A DNA stretch of 64,000 nucleotides. It comes from Anastatus disparis. Taxonomy: Eukaryota; Arthropoda; Insecta; Hymenoptera; Eupelmidae. Of this stretch, positions 36,501-48,093 are shown piece by piece. The first letter of the stretch is position 1, and each line of letters begins with the position of its first letter. The notes beneath the pieces were generated by a model. The model worked only from the letters and a program-made list of their open reading frames with translations. It was not told the DNA's origin and made no database searches. A program made the position numbers and the translations under genes. The stretch spans positions 124,001 through 188,000 of the forward strand of contig JAFFSR010000308.1 of the NCBI GenBank assembly GCA_017163975.1, given 5' to 3'.

Positions 36501-36563
36501 CTCCAAAATAATTTTCGGCGGTATTTTACAATTTAACAAATTATTAAGTATTTTATCTGCCAT
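30594..36563 (-). CDS. CDAN1: Codanin-1 (CDAN1; Drosophila discs lost), complete, 13 exons
   Basis: Binds histone chaperone Asf1 and limits its nuclear supply; mutated in human congenital dyserythropoietic anaemia I. Exons, minus strand: 36477-36563, 36212-36300, 34959-35998, 33858-34860, 33493-33775, 33135-33411, 32900-33060, 32219-32824, 31928-32131, 31468-31842, 31221-31386, 30866-31134, 30594-30743. All are GT-AG and phases agree, giving about 1569 aa; human and fly proteins are nearer 1230. The N-terminus has a helical start ([19 protein letters not shown]), then about 650 residues of Ser/Asn/Lys-rich disorder. RRRKVNPTR at about 390-398 resembles the Asf1-binding B-domain motif. The conserved core starts near 740; the family hallmark [20 protein letters not shown] is at about 982-1011. 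The C-terminal third (CDIN1-binding in human) is intact. The extra length lies in exons 3 and 4. Confidence 0.93.
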
Positions 36564-38440
36564 TTTTTGTCAATAATACTTGTTTAAAAATAAAAAATAA
36601 TTTAAATTTTACAGTAAATTAAAATCGTTCCATGCACTGCACTGTTCGTCATTTGTTTAACAATAAAAAGGCTATTATTATTACAACCTATTGTAATAAA
36701 CATAACAATTCTTTTTGACAGATATAATAATCATGTAACGTAAATCTATTGCATATCACATAACGAAATATGTCTATCTAAAGAAGTCCAACGAATGATT
36801 TTTTAAAGCCCCCTTTTCAATTTGCACTAGCCGCCAATTCTATTGTGAATTCCCCCGCAGGTTACTGCAGAAATACGGGTGAATCCAAATCTGTAAAAAA
36901 ATGTTATTTAAACATGTTATAATTATTATTTTTCAATAAAGTAAATTTAAAATGTAAATGCAATAAACTAATAGGAAAAATGAATCTTTTTCAAAATTAA
37001 GATCGTATTGAATTTCATGATTAATCTAATTTTTAAAATATAATAATAATAATAATATATCGATGTTAAGATAATCTTTTTATTTCTAAAGGAATCTAAA
37101 ATCTAAAAATAAATAAAAAAAAAAATTAAAATATAAATCAATGAAAAAATTTGTAACTTGTTAATTTTAAAACTAAAATGACTTTTGTTATGATGGTACG
37201 CGTACACGAAAATTGATTAAATGATAAATATGCGATTTCCGAAATATAATTTACAATTTTTTAAACAATACAATTATTTTTCAACGATAAAGAAATTATT
37301 TATTAATGGCTTAAAATGTGAATGGCATAAGTCGCAATGACAAAAAAATTTAGTTGGCAGTATATTCAGATATTATTAACATTGAATAAATTAATTTTCT
37401 AAAATTCTGTCTTTTTTGCTTCTAATATTGAAGAAGGAGAGCAAAGAAAGAACAATATTTCAGAAAATTTCTCTTTTTAATGCTAAAAAATATCTAGATA
37501 CACCGTAAACTAAATTTTTTGTTAATGTGACTTATATGCCACTCTCATTCTTACCCACACAATTCATGATATCATGTGAATTGAATATAAATTTAGTATT
37601 TAATAATAATAAATAAATATATAAAATTTTTTTAAGAAATATGATATGATTTGACTTCCACGGCGAAATCCTTTGGTTGAATTGAATAAATTTTTAAAAG
37701 GACAAACAATATGATTTTTGTAAATCACTCTAAAATAAGGATCATCATCAGTTTACCGAGCTAAAAACTTGTTTATCGTATTAATTTTTTATAATAAAGT
37801 CCAAAAGTTTATTTTAACCAAAAAACGAGCTTTGTAGACTCTTTAAATAATTCTGAATAAAAAAAGTATCCTCGTGATGTTTTCCTAAAGATGGCGGTTT
37901 TCAAATTATCAACAAATTATGATGTAAGAAATCACAAAAATGCACATTTTGTGGTTTTTTAAACTTTAAAAAAAAATTACAAGAACAATTTTTTTGTTTA
38001 AAATCGTCTAAAAATCCAAAACTCATTTTCGGATAAAAAAAACAATCAATAGGAATTTATTTAAATAAACTTACTTACAAATAATCTAGATCTAAAAGTC
38101 ATTGAAAATTTTTTTAATTTAGCCAAGGATTTTGTCACGGCCATTTGCACCACCTCAGACATCAAGAAAAAGCCGGACTGAACGAATATTTAAAAAATTT
38201 TTTAATTCTTTATTATTTTTAATAATAAAGTTTCGATTGAAAAATTTTGAACGCGGCTTCCATTCAAACATTGTTGATCAAAACTTGCATATTTAAGAAA
38301 AACTTAAAAATTAAATTAAACTAGTGAATGACTACGAAGATATTAAACATTTGACTTAATGAAAACAACTATTTACATAATATTTTAGGTGAAAAAAAAT
38401 ATTTCAAAGTTTCAAAAAATCTCAAATTAAAAAAATGCAA
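36564..38440. other. Upstream of CDAN1, no other gene
   Basis: This should hold the codanin-1 promoter and 5'UTR (right of 36563 on the minus strand). A slightly GC-richer patch at 36805-36885 (GCCGCCAATTC, CCCCCGCAGGTTACTGCAG) could belong to a promoter or a repeat. AATGACAAAAAAATTTAG near 37338 recurs near 47381 in a TIR element. The rest is featureless AT-rich DNA. Confidence 0.4.
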
Positions 38441-38447
38441 ACAAAAT

Positions 38448-38608
38448 ATTCCTGGTGGAAAATTGACCTTATCCTGGTCGGGTCGAATTCCTGATTAACA
38501 TAAGTTAAAATTACAGTAATCAAATTCTTTAAATAAAATTATCGGATAAGTGTCATTTCAACTTATGTTGACTATAGAAATTCTGTGGTCAATTTTCTAC
38601 CTGGGATC
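38448..38608. mobile_element. Small MITE with CCTGGTGGAAAATTGACC ends
   Basis: CCTGGTGGAAAATTGACC at the left pairs with GGTCAATTTTCTACCTGGG at the right. An inner pair is CATAAGTT/AACTTATG. About 160 bp, no ORF. Confidence 0.6.
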
Positions 38609-38614
38609 TATGAT

Positions 38615-38775
38615 AAATTACTCTCTAAATTTGAAAGAGTGATTTTCCACTCTAATAGTCACAAAACTTAGCCAATCCATGATAGAGTGGCTCAGTTTTT
38701 TGACTGATAGAGTGAAAAATTACTCTTAACGAGTGAAAATTTTTTAAAGTCACTCTTTCAGATTTAGAGAGTACT
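38615..38775. mobile_element. Small MITE with TACTCTCTAAAT ends
   Basis: TACTCTCTAAATTTGAAAGA at the left pairs with TCTTTCAGATTTAGAGAGTA at the right. The interior repeats AGAGTGA/TCACTCT-like words. It lies immediately beside the 38448 MITE. No ORF. Confidence 0.6.
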
Positions 38776-38789
38776 TTAACGAATATTAT

Positions 38790-39840
38790 TGTATGGAATA
38801 ATATTCCAAATATAATTTCTTGAATTCATGATAGTTTACTATTAAAATTTTTTGCATTATTTTCAAAGTTATGAAAATTTATAAAATAAACAAAGTTTTT
38901 TAAAATTCTACTTTTAAAATTACACTTCACATCAAATTGCCAGCCAAAAAACACAAAAAATCGCGCTTCGTTTAAATTTGATAATCAAAAGATATCACAT
39001 ATTTTGTTAAAAATTATGTAGACATAAAAAGTTTGTACTTATTTCAATTAGGGATTTAATAATTTTGTAACAGAAAATATTTATTTCTACTTACAATTCA
39101 AATACTATTTCAAATGGTTAAAATCTATTTTTCACTACTTCTATTTTTTTATTATCAATTTTCTTTTACTTATTAAATTCTTAAAATAAGCATTTATTAA
39201 AAAATATTAAAATGCAAATATTATAAACACTCAGTTCAGGAAAAATTGAAAAATATATTTAGTTACTTTGTTTTAACTTACCTAAATGCAGCCCACCTTA
39301 AAAATCTACGATCTTAGCAGGACTAATGCCAGAAGACAATTGATATTGCTCCTTTTTCGTATATTGTTGAATAGTAACTTACCTTGGTATTCTTCATTTC
39401 TACCTGTTTCATCCCTTCCACAATTCAGTAATGAGAATCTATTCCAGCCATGATTTAAGGGTGGGGGATAAGGGGTTTCCAGAACAAATTATTCAAATAC
39501 AATTTATGATATGTATTGAGAAAAATATATATTAAATATTTGATATAATTTAAACTTTATTCTCAAGTTAAAATACAAAAATTGCTTATTTAAAAAAAAT
39601 TCGTTTATTTCAACGCAAGCCGAAAGTATGGCATTATTGGGATTTAAAATGGACAGATAGTGGGGGAAAAATGGCGCCGACAAAAGTCGAATTTCATTAC
39701 TAAAGTTCAGCTCTCGTGCGCTTCCCCAACAAAGTTTGTTAGCAGTCGGCAGGCGCGAGCACAGCACCAGGCGGCACACACGACACTGATGTAAATAGAG
39801 CACAGAGTTCTATCCGAACAGACGACATAGTAAAACTGTG
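38790..39840. other. Intergenic DNA, possible cryptic splice sites
   Basis: No gene can be supported. On the minus strand near 39363-39410 a short frame beginning MKQVEMKNTK ends at a good donor (AAGGTAAGT), but no partner exon was found. A GGACAGATAGTGGGGG patch near 39651 matches one near 13730. Confidence 0.35.
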
Positions 39841-39844
39841 TTTG

Positions 39845-40321
39845 ACATCTGAAAGTAGTGGGGAAATCCCCTTCTCTAATAGCAGCGCGTTGCGCGTCAT
39901 TGCACACACACACACAGCAATACGTATATATACAATTTGCCGCCATGACAGCGCTAGAGCTCAGAGCACCACCTACTCTGAGCTTGCATAGAAAACTGCC
40001 TAATATAGGCAGTTTGCTATGCAAGCTCGAAGCAGGTGGCGTTCTGAGCTCTAGCGCTGTCATGGCGGTCACACTACGACAATCTTGCGATGTTAATATG
40101 TATGAGTGTATTCATGAGTCTATCTGTATATATTCAATGACGTCACATCTGACAGTAGTGGGGGAAGCCCCTTCTCTAATAGCCGCGCGTCGCCCGTCGT
40201 TGCACGCACACAGCTACTCGTATATGCTCATCCATGCACACATACGCGGAGTGTGCCTCCATGACAGCGCTAGAGCTCAGAACGCCACCTACTCTGAGCT
40301 TGCATAGCAAACTGCCTAATA
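39845..40321. repeat. GC-richer complex repeat: two direct copies and one inverted partial copy
   Basis: Unit 1 (39845-40008) and unit 2 (40143-40321) are direct copies. Both have CAGTAGTGGGG-like starts, CCCCTTCTCTAATAGC, a TTGCACrCACACA stretch and CATGACAGCGCTAGAGCTCA, and end in AACTGCCTAAT. Between them, 40009-40075 is an inverted partial copy, so 39946-40073 is a long hairpin (GCCGCCATGACAGCG with CGCTGTCATGGCGG). The open frames on both strands across it are products of the repeat. Confidence 0.75.
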
Positions 40322-42400
40322 GTTACGGAATTATGAGACTCCAAAATTCTATACGAAATTCGATATAAATCTCTGAAATTATGATTATGAGGGTTAAGAG
40401 GGCCTATGAGATTGAATTATGAGCATCTTTTTCCATTATTATATACTAAAAAACTATCCCCGAAGTTTCATTCACATCGGTGACCCGGACTCCGTGGCCT
40501 ACCCTTGTTAGAGTATTTCATTTTATTTCATTTTCATTCATTGTTTCAGATTTTTTAAAAAATTTTACACGATTTTTTTTTTAATTGAAAGTTTTTTTTC
40601 TTCTAATTTAATTTGAATGGATACATTTAATTCATTCTGATATTAGATTATAATATTAAACGGAGATTAGAATAATATAGTTACTCATTTACCTAAGATT
40701 TTTATAGTGTCATTTTTAACATATAATAGCTAAAAAATCTATAAAATCTCACAAACATTGCAAATTTTTCACAAAATTTCTGATAGTTGACATTTGAAAA
40801 AAATTAAAACTAATTGAGAGAAACCGAAAAAGATTGAGGCAAACTGAAATAAACTAATATTTTTATAATAGCTTTTTTTTTTCTCGTCAGAAAATAAAAC
40901 AAAATGAGATATCCAGAAAATTTGCGAGAATTTTAAGGAAAATTTGAAATGCAATGATCGTTTCGTCCAAATTCTCACAAAAATTTTCGGTATGTTTCAG
41001 TTATTTTCATTTTTTTTTCATAAATTTTCAATCGATTTCGTAAATTTTATCCGCTAGGGATGTTTAAAAAAACAGTTTTTCATGATTTTTTATCGCATAT
41101 TACTTAAGTATTTTTGCATTATTTTTAACTTATTCTAACACTATTGTACTTTGATTTTACTAAAAAGGTTTTTTTTATTCTGGATAGTTAATTTTTGAGT
41201 AATAAGCCACGAACATTGCGTATTCGTAGCGCGCTTAACGTGGCTTACAAGGATAGTACTCCACCTGTGGGAAACGGATTTGATTGAAACTGCAGGATAC
41301 GATTTTTTGATGAAAAAAAATGAACTTGTTTTTTCTTTTATGCTAATACATCCTAGAAACAAAGATATAAACATTTTTTGAAGTGAAACTTCTTTACCGA
41401 CGGTATACACTTCCCATAAGAGCCGTATGAAAAAAATATACGGGAGTGAATTGATTTCATGACGGTACATGCAACGGAACTAATGAAACGGAAGTGTTAT
41501 ATATATATATAGGAGGAGCGTACTAACTAAGATCGGCCTATTTATGTAAATCAGATAAGAAGTAACTAAAAATATGGTATTACTACCAGGAAGCCAAAAT
41601 TGGACGAAGGACTGATTTGATGTCAAACAGCACAGATATAGTACTGAGCCCCCAATGTTATACATGTATAACTACAATTATGCTAATACAAATATCTGGG
41701 AATTTGATCTGAAACAAAAAAAAAAATGTCTGAATTAATAAAGAAAGCAATAGCACTCGTTTTCTCTTTTTCTTTCTTTCTCTATAATGTTTTATGGTGA
41801 ACCCCTCTCTTCCCTAAATTTTTTAAATTGTATTTTTGTAAAATAAATATTATTAACAAAAATTTTATACACCATCTCATTTAAAATTAAAAAAAATTCA
41901 TTCCTTAAATAAATTAAATTATTTTAATTTAGTTTTATTTAATTTTATAATTATTTAGTTTTAAAATTATTTTAAAATTAAATAAAACAGTGATAGAACT
42001 TAAACAAACATTTATGAGTTCTATAATTTCTTAAAGAAGTTTCACTTCTGTCGGCCAGTCCCAAAGACTGCCACACCAGTTTTTTAAAATATAGTATAAA
42101 GAAGCAGTTATAAAAATCTGAATAACTAAGCAACTAAAACTCTTACAGAAAAATGTATAAAAAATAAAAGAAAGTAAAAGTTAAATTTCAATTTAAGCTT
42201 TGTTGCATTAAAAAAGCTTTCGTCCTTCAAATGTTATGCCTAATTACTACATATTTGTTAATATTTATAGCATGTAACATATGAACAATTTTTTATGCTA
42301 TTTCGTAATTATATTTTAACCACCTGTAACTTTGGAACCATGTGAAGTTTTTTAATATAATAAGGTTTAAATTAAAGTATCTTTTTCGCTTTATTTTACC
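40322..42400. other. Intergenic DNA, no gene supported
   Basis: AT-rich with a few GC-richer patches (GGTGACCCGGACTCCGTGG near 40480; a stretch at 41200-41290). Minus-strand open frames at 41141-41470 and 41480-41665 have no recognisable domains. A TATATATATA run is at 41499. GAAGTTTCACTTC-type words recur near 41385 and 42036. Confidence 0.4.
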
Positions 42401-42410
42401 CTGTTGCCCA

Positions 42411-42584
42411 CCGACACTCAATAATACTTAGCACTCAGTTCTCAACCCTCAGATCTTAAAGTTTCATTGTTCCGTGTTACCTATAAACGTAGACACACGT
42501 TTATAGGGAACACGGAACAATGAAACTTTAAGATCTGAGGGTTGAGAACTGAGTGCTGAGTGTTGACTATAAATTCGAGCCTAA
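42411..42584. mobile_element. MITE of the GGCYCGAATTTATAGTC family, copy 2
   Basis: The right end GACTATAAATTCGAGCCTAA matches copies at 24904 and 62468. The arms GCACTCAGTTCTCAACCC and GGGTTGAGAACTGAGTGC are perfect, as is the longer stem through AACACGGAACAATG. The loop contains GTAGACACAC. The left terminus is eroded. Confidence 0.8.
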
Positions 42585-42779
42585 ACCAACCCTGGTGCAG
42601 CTACATTGTCAAACTAACGCTGTAAGCAGATTGTGTGAATGGTAAAAGGTTATGAATTCTCGAGGCTATATCTGTCGAAAGATATTAACAAAATAAATTA
42701 ATACAACTGTTTCATTGATACTTGCAACGGAAGACTTAAATATATACAAGGTAAAAAAAAACAAATTAATTAATTACTT

Positions 42780-43973
42780 CCCAACAAGTAAACGGTGTCA
42801 AAGAGAGAATTAAAAAAGAATTCTTTATGTATACTTTCGTAAACGAAAGTATCAATAAAGAGTTCTTAATGATTGCTTTGTTTATTCGCGAATGTCCGAC
42901 CACTTTAGTTTTTAAAGTATTCACAAAGTATTCTTAAACAATTCTTTTGATTAAATCACATTCTCAAAATACTTTTTTTAATCATCAAATTATAAATAAT
43001 CCTCCTATTTTACATGATTATGAAAAACAAAAAATGTTATAATTGATTAAAAATAAGCTATTAAATTTAAAAAAAAAAAAAAAAATTATTTGTTCGAGAT
43101 TCGAACCACGGTTCTTGAGGATGTCAAACAAAATAAAAAAACTGTTGCCCATGACTTAGCCTACTTGGCTACCAACTCATCTGTTAATAAATTCTCGAAA
43201 CTTGTACATGTTCATTGGTATAAGCATAAGAAATGTTAGTAAATTTGTTAATTAATTATTCATGGTTAATAATATTAGCCAAACTACATTTTTATTTGAA
43301 TAATTTAAGTAAAAATTTATTAAATATTCAAGAGATACCTTAATATAATAAAAGAAATTTTTTGTGAAGTCATGGTTAATTTAATTTAAATTGAAGAATG
43401 TTTAGATTTAGATATTTGTTTAAATTTTAAAAATGAGAATTTATTTAAAACACACTTAAAATATTTATATATTTTGTTTCATAAAATGTTAACAATTTTT
43501 TCGTTTAAAATAGATAAAAAATATTTAAATTATTAAATGATTAACTAAATTGAATTTTTACAATTTATAAAATTATCAGGGATTTCAAGTTTTCAATTTT
43601 GAATTTCATGAAAATCAAAATTAAAAATGATTTTAAAACAATCTGAAAAGCGATAAAATATCCATTACATCTTTCGATTTTTGAAAGTGACTAAGTTACT
43701 AGGAAATCAGTGTTTCAAAAATAAACTTTTTGACTACTTTATGAATACTTTGGATTATGATTACTTTTTCAAAAAAGAATTCTTTATGAATACTTTCTTA
43801 ACCCTTTTAAAATATTTATAAAGATACGTTGGAGAGTTGTTTTTTATTTTAATTTTGTGGAAGAATACTTTGTGAATATTTTATGAATACTTTATTAATA
43901 TATTTTATTTACTTCAGAGCGGACATTCGTGAATTCTTAAAGAATTCTTTTTTCCAGATGTGTGCTTATTGGG
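42780..43973. mobile_element. Short-word TIR element W3 (word GAATTCTTT / GAATACTTT)
   Basis: The left end CCCAACAAGTAAAC and right end GTGTGCTTATTGGG form an imperfect TIR. Inside are many copies of AAGAATTCTTT, GTATTCTTAAAC, GAATACTTT and their complements at both ends (42822-42955 and 43725-43955). GCGAATGTCCG at the left pairs with CGGACATTCG at the right. The middle is AT-rich and holds a tRNA-like patch at 43092-43173. Confidence 0.6.
43092..43173 (-). repeat. tRNA-like sequence (possible SINE head or decayed tRNA)
   Basis: On the minus strand TAGCCAAGTAGG (rc of 43160-43171) fits a pol III A box and GGTTCGAATCTC fits a B box, with about 50 bp between. Spacing is long for a simple tRNA, and I could not fold a convincing cloverleaf. 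It lies within element W3. Confidence 0.45.
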
Positions 43974-44319
43974 TTGTTTTTAACCAAAGAAACATTTTTA
44001 AATAAATAAATTTAATTTTTCATTTAATATCTCCATTTCACTGATTTTTTTTGCTTTCCTTCTTTTGGCCCCTGTTTTTTTCATGTTACCCTCAAAAAAA
44101 AGTTTGATCGTGTAAATATTTTAAAATTAATCAATTTAATTTTTCATTTATATATTTATGTTTTTTAAAAGTGCATGCTTGCATGTTTTCATTGCAACTG
44201 TAGCTAATGATCTGAAGTTGACTATTGCGTTGTATGTCGTATTAGTTATATACGCCATTTGGGAGTAAAAAGGATGAATACGGGGCGAATTTGTTGCTCG
44301 AACAGTAGTCAATCAATTA

Positions 44320-44649
44320 CCCAACAAAAAAATATCAGGTGAGAAATCACCTGATTTCTCAGGTGATTTATCATGCCAAAATCTCATGTAATGATTTTTT
44401 TTGTTTTTACGCATTTCAAACCATGCTTAGTCAATTGAGAACTATTTTTGAAAATTTTTGAAAATTTTGAACTTGTTTGGTCTTAGAAAAAATGTTGACT
44501 AATTTTACAAAAAATTTTCAAAAATAGTTCTCAATTGACTAAGCATGGTTTGAAATGCGTAAAAACCAAAAAAATCATTACATGAGATTTTGGCATGATA
44601 AATCATCTGAGAAATCAGGTTATTTCTCACCTGATTTTTTTTAACAGGG
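44320..44649. mobile_element. Short-word TIR element W4 (word TCACCTGATTTCTC)
   Basis: The left end is CCCAACAAAAAAATATCAGG and the right end CCTGATTTTTTTTAACAGGG. TTA flanks both sides. The arms are nearly perfect for about 150 bp (ATCATGCCAAAATCTCATG, TGCTTAGTCAATTGAG) and each starts with reiterated GAGAAATCACCTGATTTCTC. No ORF of its own; the minus frame 44505-44729 runs out of it into the neighbouring MITE. Confidence 0.8.
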
Positions 44650-45087
44650 TTATTCCGAAATACAATAAGTTTCACATAGCATGTGGCAACACCGCATGAA
44701 CTTAATGGTGCTGTGTTCCGTAATTCCAAAAGAAAAACAAATCGTTGCTAAGCTCCAATTTTGAAAAAAAATTTTAAATTATAACTATAACCTCAACTGC
44801 ATTTTCGCTCATCATATTATAATTCAAAGAATATTGTAATTTAAATAATAAACGTAATGTTATTTTCAAATAATATTTAAAAATACAAAAAATTAGTTAA
44901 AAATGTCTTTGGCATTGAATTTTTAATTGCATTAGTTTTTAACACATACAATTATCAGTCTATGATTTTACATACTCCAAATAGCTGTCTGCTTCTTTTT
45001 GGTATTATGGAATACAGCACCATTAAGTCTGTGCAGCGTTGCCACATCTCACTTGAAACTTATTAAAATTTGTATTTCGGAATAGCC
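44650..45087. mobile_element. MITE with GGGNTATTCCGAAATAC ends
   Basis: GTTATTCCGAAATACAA at the left pairs with TTGTATTTCGGAATAGC at the right. The arms extend about 90 bp (GATGTGGCAAC-type, CTTAATGGTGCTGTGTTCC with GGAATACAGCACCATTAAG). The centre is AT-rich. It directly abuts element W4, so one landed next to the other. Confidence 0.7.
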
Positions 45088-45772
45088 CCGAAAAGTCTCT
45101 AAATTAAACTTTCGCGTTATAGGTTAAAGTTGCGTATTTTAAAAATATTTTTTAATTTTACTTATTACTAATCAGTATTTCTTTTAATTTAAATATTTCG
45201 TGCTTCTATAATTTGTCATACAATTATTTTTGGTCAAAAGCGATTGAATTGCTCATTTGCACATTTTATCATCTGCCGTACATTGATAAATAAATATAGG
45301 ATAAACAAATAAAAATAAAATTTGATTGCATATTTAACACGTGTGCAGGTTAGAATGCGAGTGGCATAAGGTCAATGTCCCAACTGCGGATAATTTAAGG
45401 TTACGTGTGCAATAGAATAATAAAAAAATACACTTTATAGCACTGCGTGATATAAATTCGCACTTTTGCCACGCTTTCCCGGGGCAAAAATAGCCTATTT
45501 TTTAACAGTGAAAAAAAAGAACTGTCAAAAATTTTTAACTTTTTTATACGGTTTAATAAAGAAAGACTAATTTTAGATGTGCCTTAAACTTGATCAACAA
45601 GGAACGTCAGTACAATAAGCAATAATTTGATATCTTGATTATTTTATAGAGTTTTCATTGATAATTAAAAGGTGTAGATTATTGCAACACATTTATACCA
45701 ACAATTTTAAAATTAAATAACAATTATAAGCAAGTAAAATACGAGTAAAACTAAAATTGATAGTAGTGTAAC

Positions 45773-45943
45773 ATGCAAAGCGAAGAAGTATGGTCATTTT
45801 GGCGTTGTATTATAAATGCTACGCACGATTACTACGCACCCTATTACTACGTATACGATTGCTATTGCTATACTACACATAAGTTACCTCCTCACCGCTC
45901 CTACGACGCTAATACATACGTGAAACAAAATTTAAATTTATGA
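45773..45943 (+). CDS. Small tyrosine-rich ORF inside the TIR element, unrecognised
   Basis: A 56-residue frame starts MQSEEVWSFWRCIINATHD, continues through a Tyr/Cys-rich YYAPYYYVYDCYCY segment, and ends with TGA at 45941-45943. It is GC-richer than its surroundings, which may reflect coding or simply a local TACTACG-type repeat. No homology is recognised. It lies within a TIR element without an identifiable transposase. It may be chance. Confidence 0.25.
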   Translation: MQSEEVWSFWRCIINATHDYYAPYYYVYDCYCYTTHKLPPHRSYDANTYVKQNLNL

Positions 45944-46289
45944 ATTTATAAAAGATGATTTCAACAAACAATTTCACATAATATCAATTATATTAATTAA
46001 AATTAATTATTATTACACATTTGTAAAAGTATATTTTTAAAATTATAATTTTTAGAATCTTTTTCGATTCATCATTCACAGAGTGTTTAGTTTTGGCTCA
46101 CATATAGTTTTCGCTTTCTTTTTTTAAATTTATCATTCACGGAACGCCTAGTATTTGCTTTTTTACAGTTTTCGTTTTTATTTTTTGAATTATCATTCGT
46201 GAAGTGCATAGTTTTTGTTTGTTATAGTTTTTTATTAGTACAGATTTAATATGGCGAATTTATATCACCCGAGCTATAAAATAGTAGAA

Positions 46290-46895
46290 GATATTCGTGG
46301 CTTCAATGTCCCATTATTTCACGGTGTTTAAGCAAAACGTTTCAAAACGTTTTAAAACGTTTTCGAAACTATATACGTTTATAAATTTCGACAAAATATG
46401 TATTTAAAACGTTTTTAAAACGTTAAATATCCGCTATTTAATTCTCATAGAACGTTTATGGAACGTTTAAGAAACGTTTGAAACGTTTTCTCGGTGAAAA
46501 ATACGTTGCTTAATTTCCAACGTTTCTAAAACGTTTTTAAACGTTTTATTTTATTATTCTAAAAATTATTATATAGAGAAAAAATTTTACCAATAAAACG
46601 TTTTTAAACGTTGAAACGTTGTATTTGAGCTTGTAAATTTTCATCGAGAAACGTTTTCTAACGTTTCTTAAAGTTCCATAAACGTTACTTATCTTGAGAA
46701 TCTAAAATATGGGACATATTTTACGTTTTAAAAACGTTTTGATATGTATTTTGTCGAAATTTACAAACGTATATAGTTTACCGAAACGTTTCAAAACGTT
46801 TTTGAAACGTTTTTGTGTTGTTAGGGTTAGCAGCCTCACTACGCTCGGCTGCTAATCTCACGCCGTCAAATAATGGGCCATTTTAGCCACTTGTA
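46290..46895. mobile_element. Foldback carrying short-word element W5 (word AAACGTTT)
   Basis: The outer pair is GTGGCTTCAATGTCCCATTA at about 46300 and TAATGGGCCATTTTAGCCAC at about 46875. The insert between (about 46330-46826) is made of many copies of AAACGTTT in both orientations (AAAACGTTTCAAAACGTTTT, GTTTCTTAAAGTTCC) and ends in TTAGGG. Its left CCC end is missing. Next to the right border, AGCAGCC.. pairs with GGCTGCT around CACTACGCTC. Confidence 0.65.
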
Positions 46896-47427
46896 TCTTA
46901 ATATACTATTATCACATGCATTTTTCATAAAAATAGATTAATATTAAACATTCAAATTATCAAATAATTACAATATTGTATCATTTCAATATTGTAATTA
47001 TTTGAAATTTTTCAATTGTATCAATTCACTTTTTCAAGGTTTTCTTGAAAATGAAGCCATAAAATTAATTTTTTCTTATTAACGAAAATTTTGCTTTTTT
47101 TGATACGAGATGCGACTTTCTTTTTATTTTTTGCTAAAGTTATTAGTTTTTGCAAAAAATTAATTCTTTGATTAGAAAATAACAGAGATACGTGACCTCC
47201 TCTTAATATTTTTTTTTAACTTGTGCTGTTTTTTCTGCTCAACAATAGTGCGGAATCGCGCAAAAATATTTTAATAAATAAAACAATTTTTTTTTTCTGT
47301 ATATTATAAATATTGCATTTTTCGTAATATAAATAATACAAAATTATCCGCAGTTGGGACATTGATCTTAAGTCACATTGACAAAAAAATTTAGTTGACG
47401 GTATATTGAGATCAAGGAGCGCGGGAG

Positions 47428-47530
47428 CCGTTCATTGTTAAAAATTTTTTTTCGTATCTAAATAACATTGAGCGGTTAGTAATAGGTTCATTTCTAACAG
47501 CGAGTAGCAATTGGGACATTGACCATATAG
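47428..47530. mobile_element. Truncated GGTCAATGTCCC MITE, left flank of the NAA30 fragment
   Basis: Reads GCCGTTCATTGTTAAAAATT through CAATTGGGACATTGACCATA. It is the reverse complement of the MITE at 48094-48235 but lacks that copy's outer 40 bp. Its terminus directly abuts the NAA30-derived sequence. Confidence 0.8.
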
Positions 47531-47766
47531 CCATGCTTGCCGTCGACGTGAAATACAGAAAGCGCAAAATTGGCTCGAATCTTGTGAGACGTGCGATTCA
47601 GGCAATTATTGAAGATGATGCCGATGAAGTTGTACTTGAGACTGAGATCACCAGTCATCCAGCTCTTCGATTATACGAGAATCATGACTTTGTACGCGAT
47701 AAGAGATTATTTAGTTACTACCTAAACGGAGTTGATGCTTTAAGACTCAAGCTCTGGCTCAGATGA
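47527..47766 (+). pseudogene. NAA30: NAA30 (NatC catalytic subunit) C-terminal fragment, decayed, between inverted MITEs
   Basis: NAA30 (MAK3) is the catalytic subunit of N-terminal acetyltransferase NatC. The frame (I)[18 protein letters not shown].. to [12 protein letters not shown], stop TGA at 47764, gives about 80 codons matching the C-terminal half of the GNAT domain; the first half is missing. The acetyl-CoA loop normally reads RxxGxG/A. Here it is RKRKIG, with Lys for the first Gly. The conserved Asn-x-Gly-Phe near the end reads NHDF, also losing its Gly. These losses suggest a non-functional copy even though the frame is open. The TA of the left MITE end directly adjoins ATAGCC; an AG there could mimic an acceptor. 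NAA30 exons for the N-terminal half were not found anywhere in the window. It could also be a rapidly diverged last exon of a real gene. Confidence 0.7.
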
Positions 47767-48093
47767 AATTCGTCCATACGCTCGTGCCAGTAGGGACTTA
47801 AAGACAATTGTGTTGATATTGAAAAGAAAAACCGTATGGGATCTTACATCTTTGTTAAACATTAATCGACTGCGATATTTTTTTATTCTTTTCTTATGAA
47901 AGTTATCTCTACGGTTGCGATGTAACTACGTAGACGAGAAAGTATCCTTTCGTCTTTGTTTTATTATTAATTTTCTTTTTGTTCTGTATAATATATTGAA
48001 ATCGTATTATTGACAGTTCAAATTCTGCCATGATCTCCGATATTGATAACCGCTTTTAATCAAACTTCTATTAAAATGAAATGAATTTACTTA
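47767..48093 (+). other. Captured 3'-flank of NAA30, probably 3'UTR
   Basis: Between the stop codon and the right MITE lie 327 bp that begin GC-richer than the neighbourhood (CGTCCATACGCTCGTGCC, CCGTATGGGATCTTAC) and contain several ATTATT/AATAAA-like stretches. This fits a transcribed 3'UTR carried together with the coding fragment. No poly-A tract is evident at its right end. Confidence 0.45.

Larger units (their letters stand above)
45371..47372. mobile_element. 2-kb TIR element of the GGTCAATGTCCCAA family
   Basis: The left end is GGTCAATGTCCCAACTGCGG plus ATAATTT; the right end is AAATTAT plus CCGCAGTTGGGACATTG. The TIR is about 27 bp. The terminal GGTCAATGTCCCAA is shared with the small MITEs at 47428-47530, 48094-48235 and 60275-60405, suggesting they are deletion derivatives. 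The interior holds a 56-codon frame (45773-45943) and a nested older foldback (46290-46895) that contains element W5. Confidence 0.65.

Noticed and set aside
39363..39470. MKQVEMKNTK followed by a strong splice donor, and a second donor near 39280
   Set aside because: No downstream exon could be joined in frame. Short donor-like strings are common by chance.
39707..40307. Overlapping frames of 121 and 149 codons on opposite strands
   Set aside because: Both cross the direct/inverted repeat. They repeat the same peptide pieces (for example ALELR, PSLIAAR) and have no domain.
41141..41470. 109-codon minus-strand frame
   Set aside because: No motif recognised, no splice context, and it lies in repeat-like DNA.
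43092..43173. Functional tRNA gene
   Set aside because: A- and B-box-like words are present but I could not build paired acceptor and anticodon stems. It is more likely a SINE head or relic.
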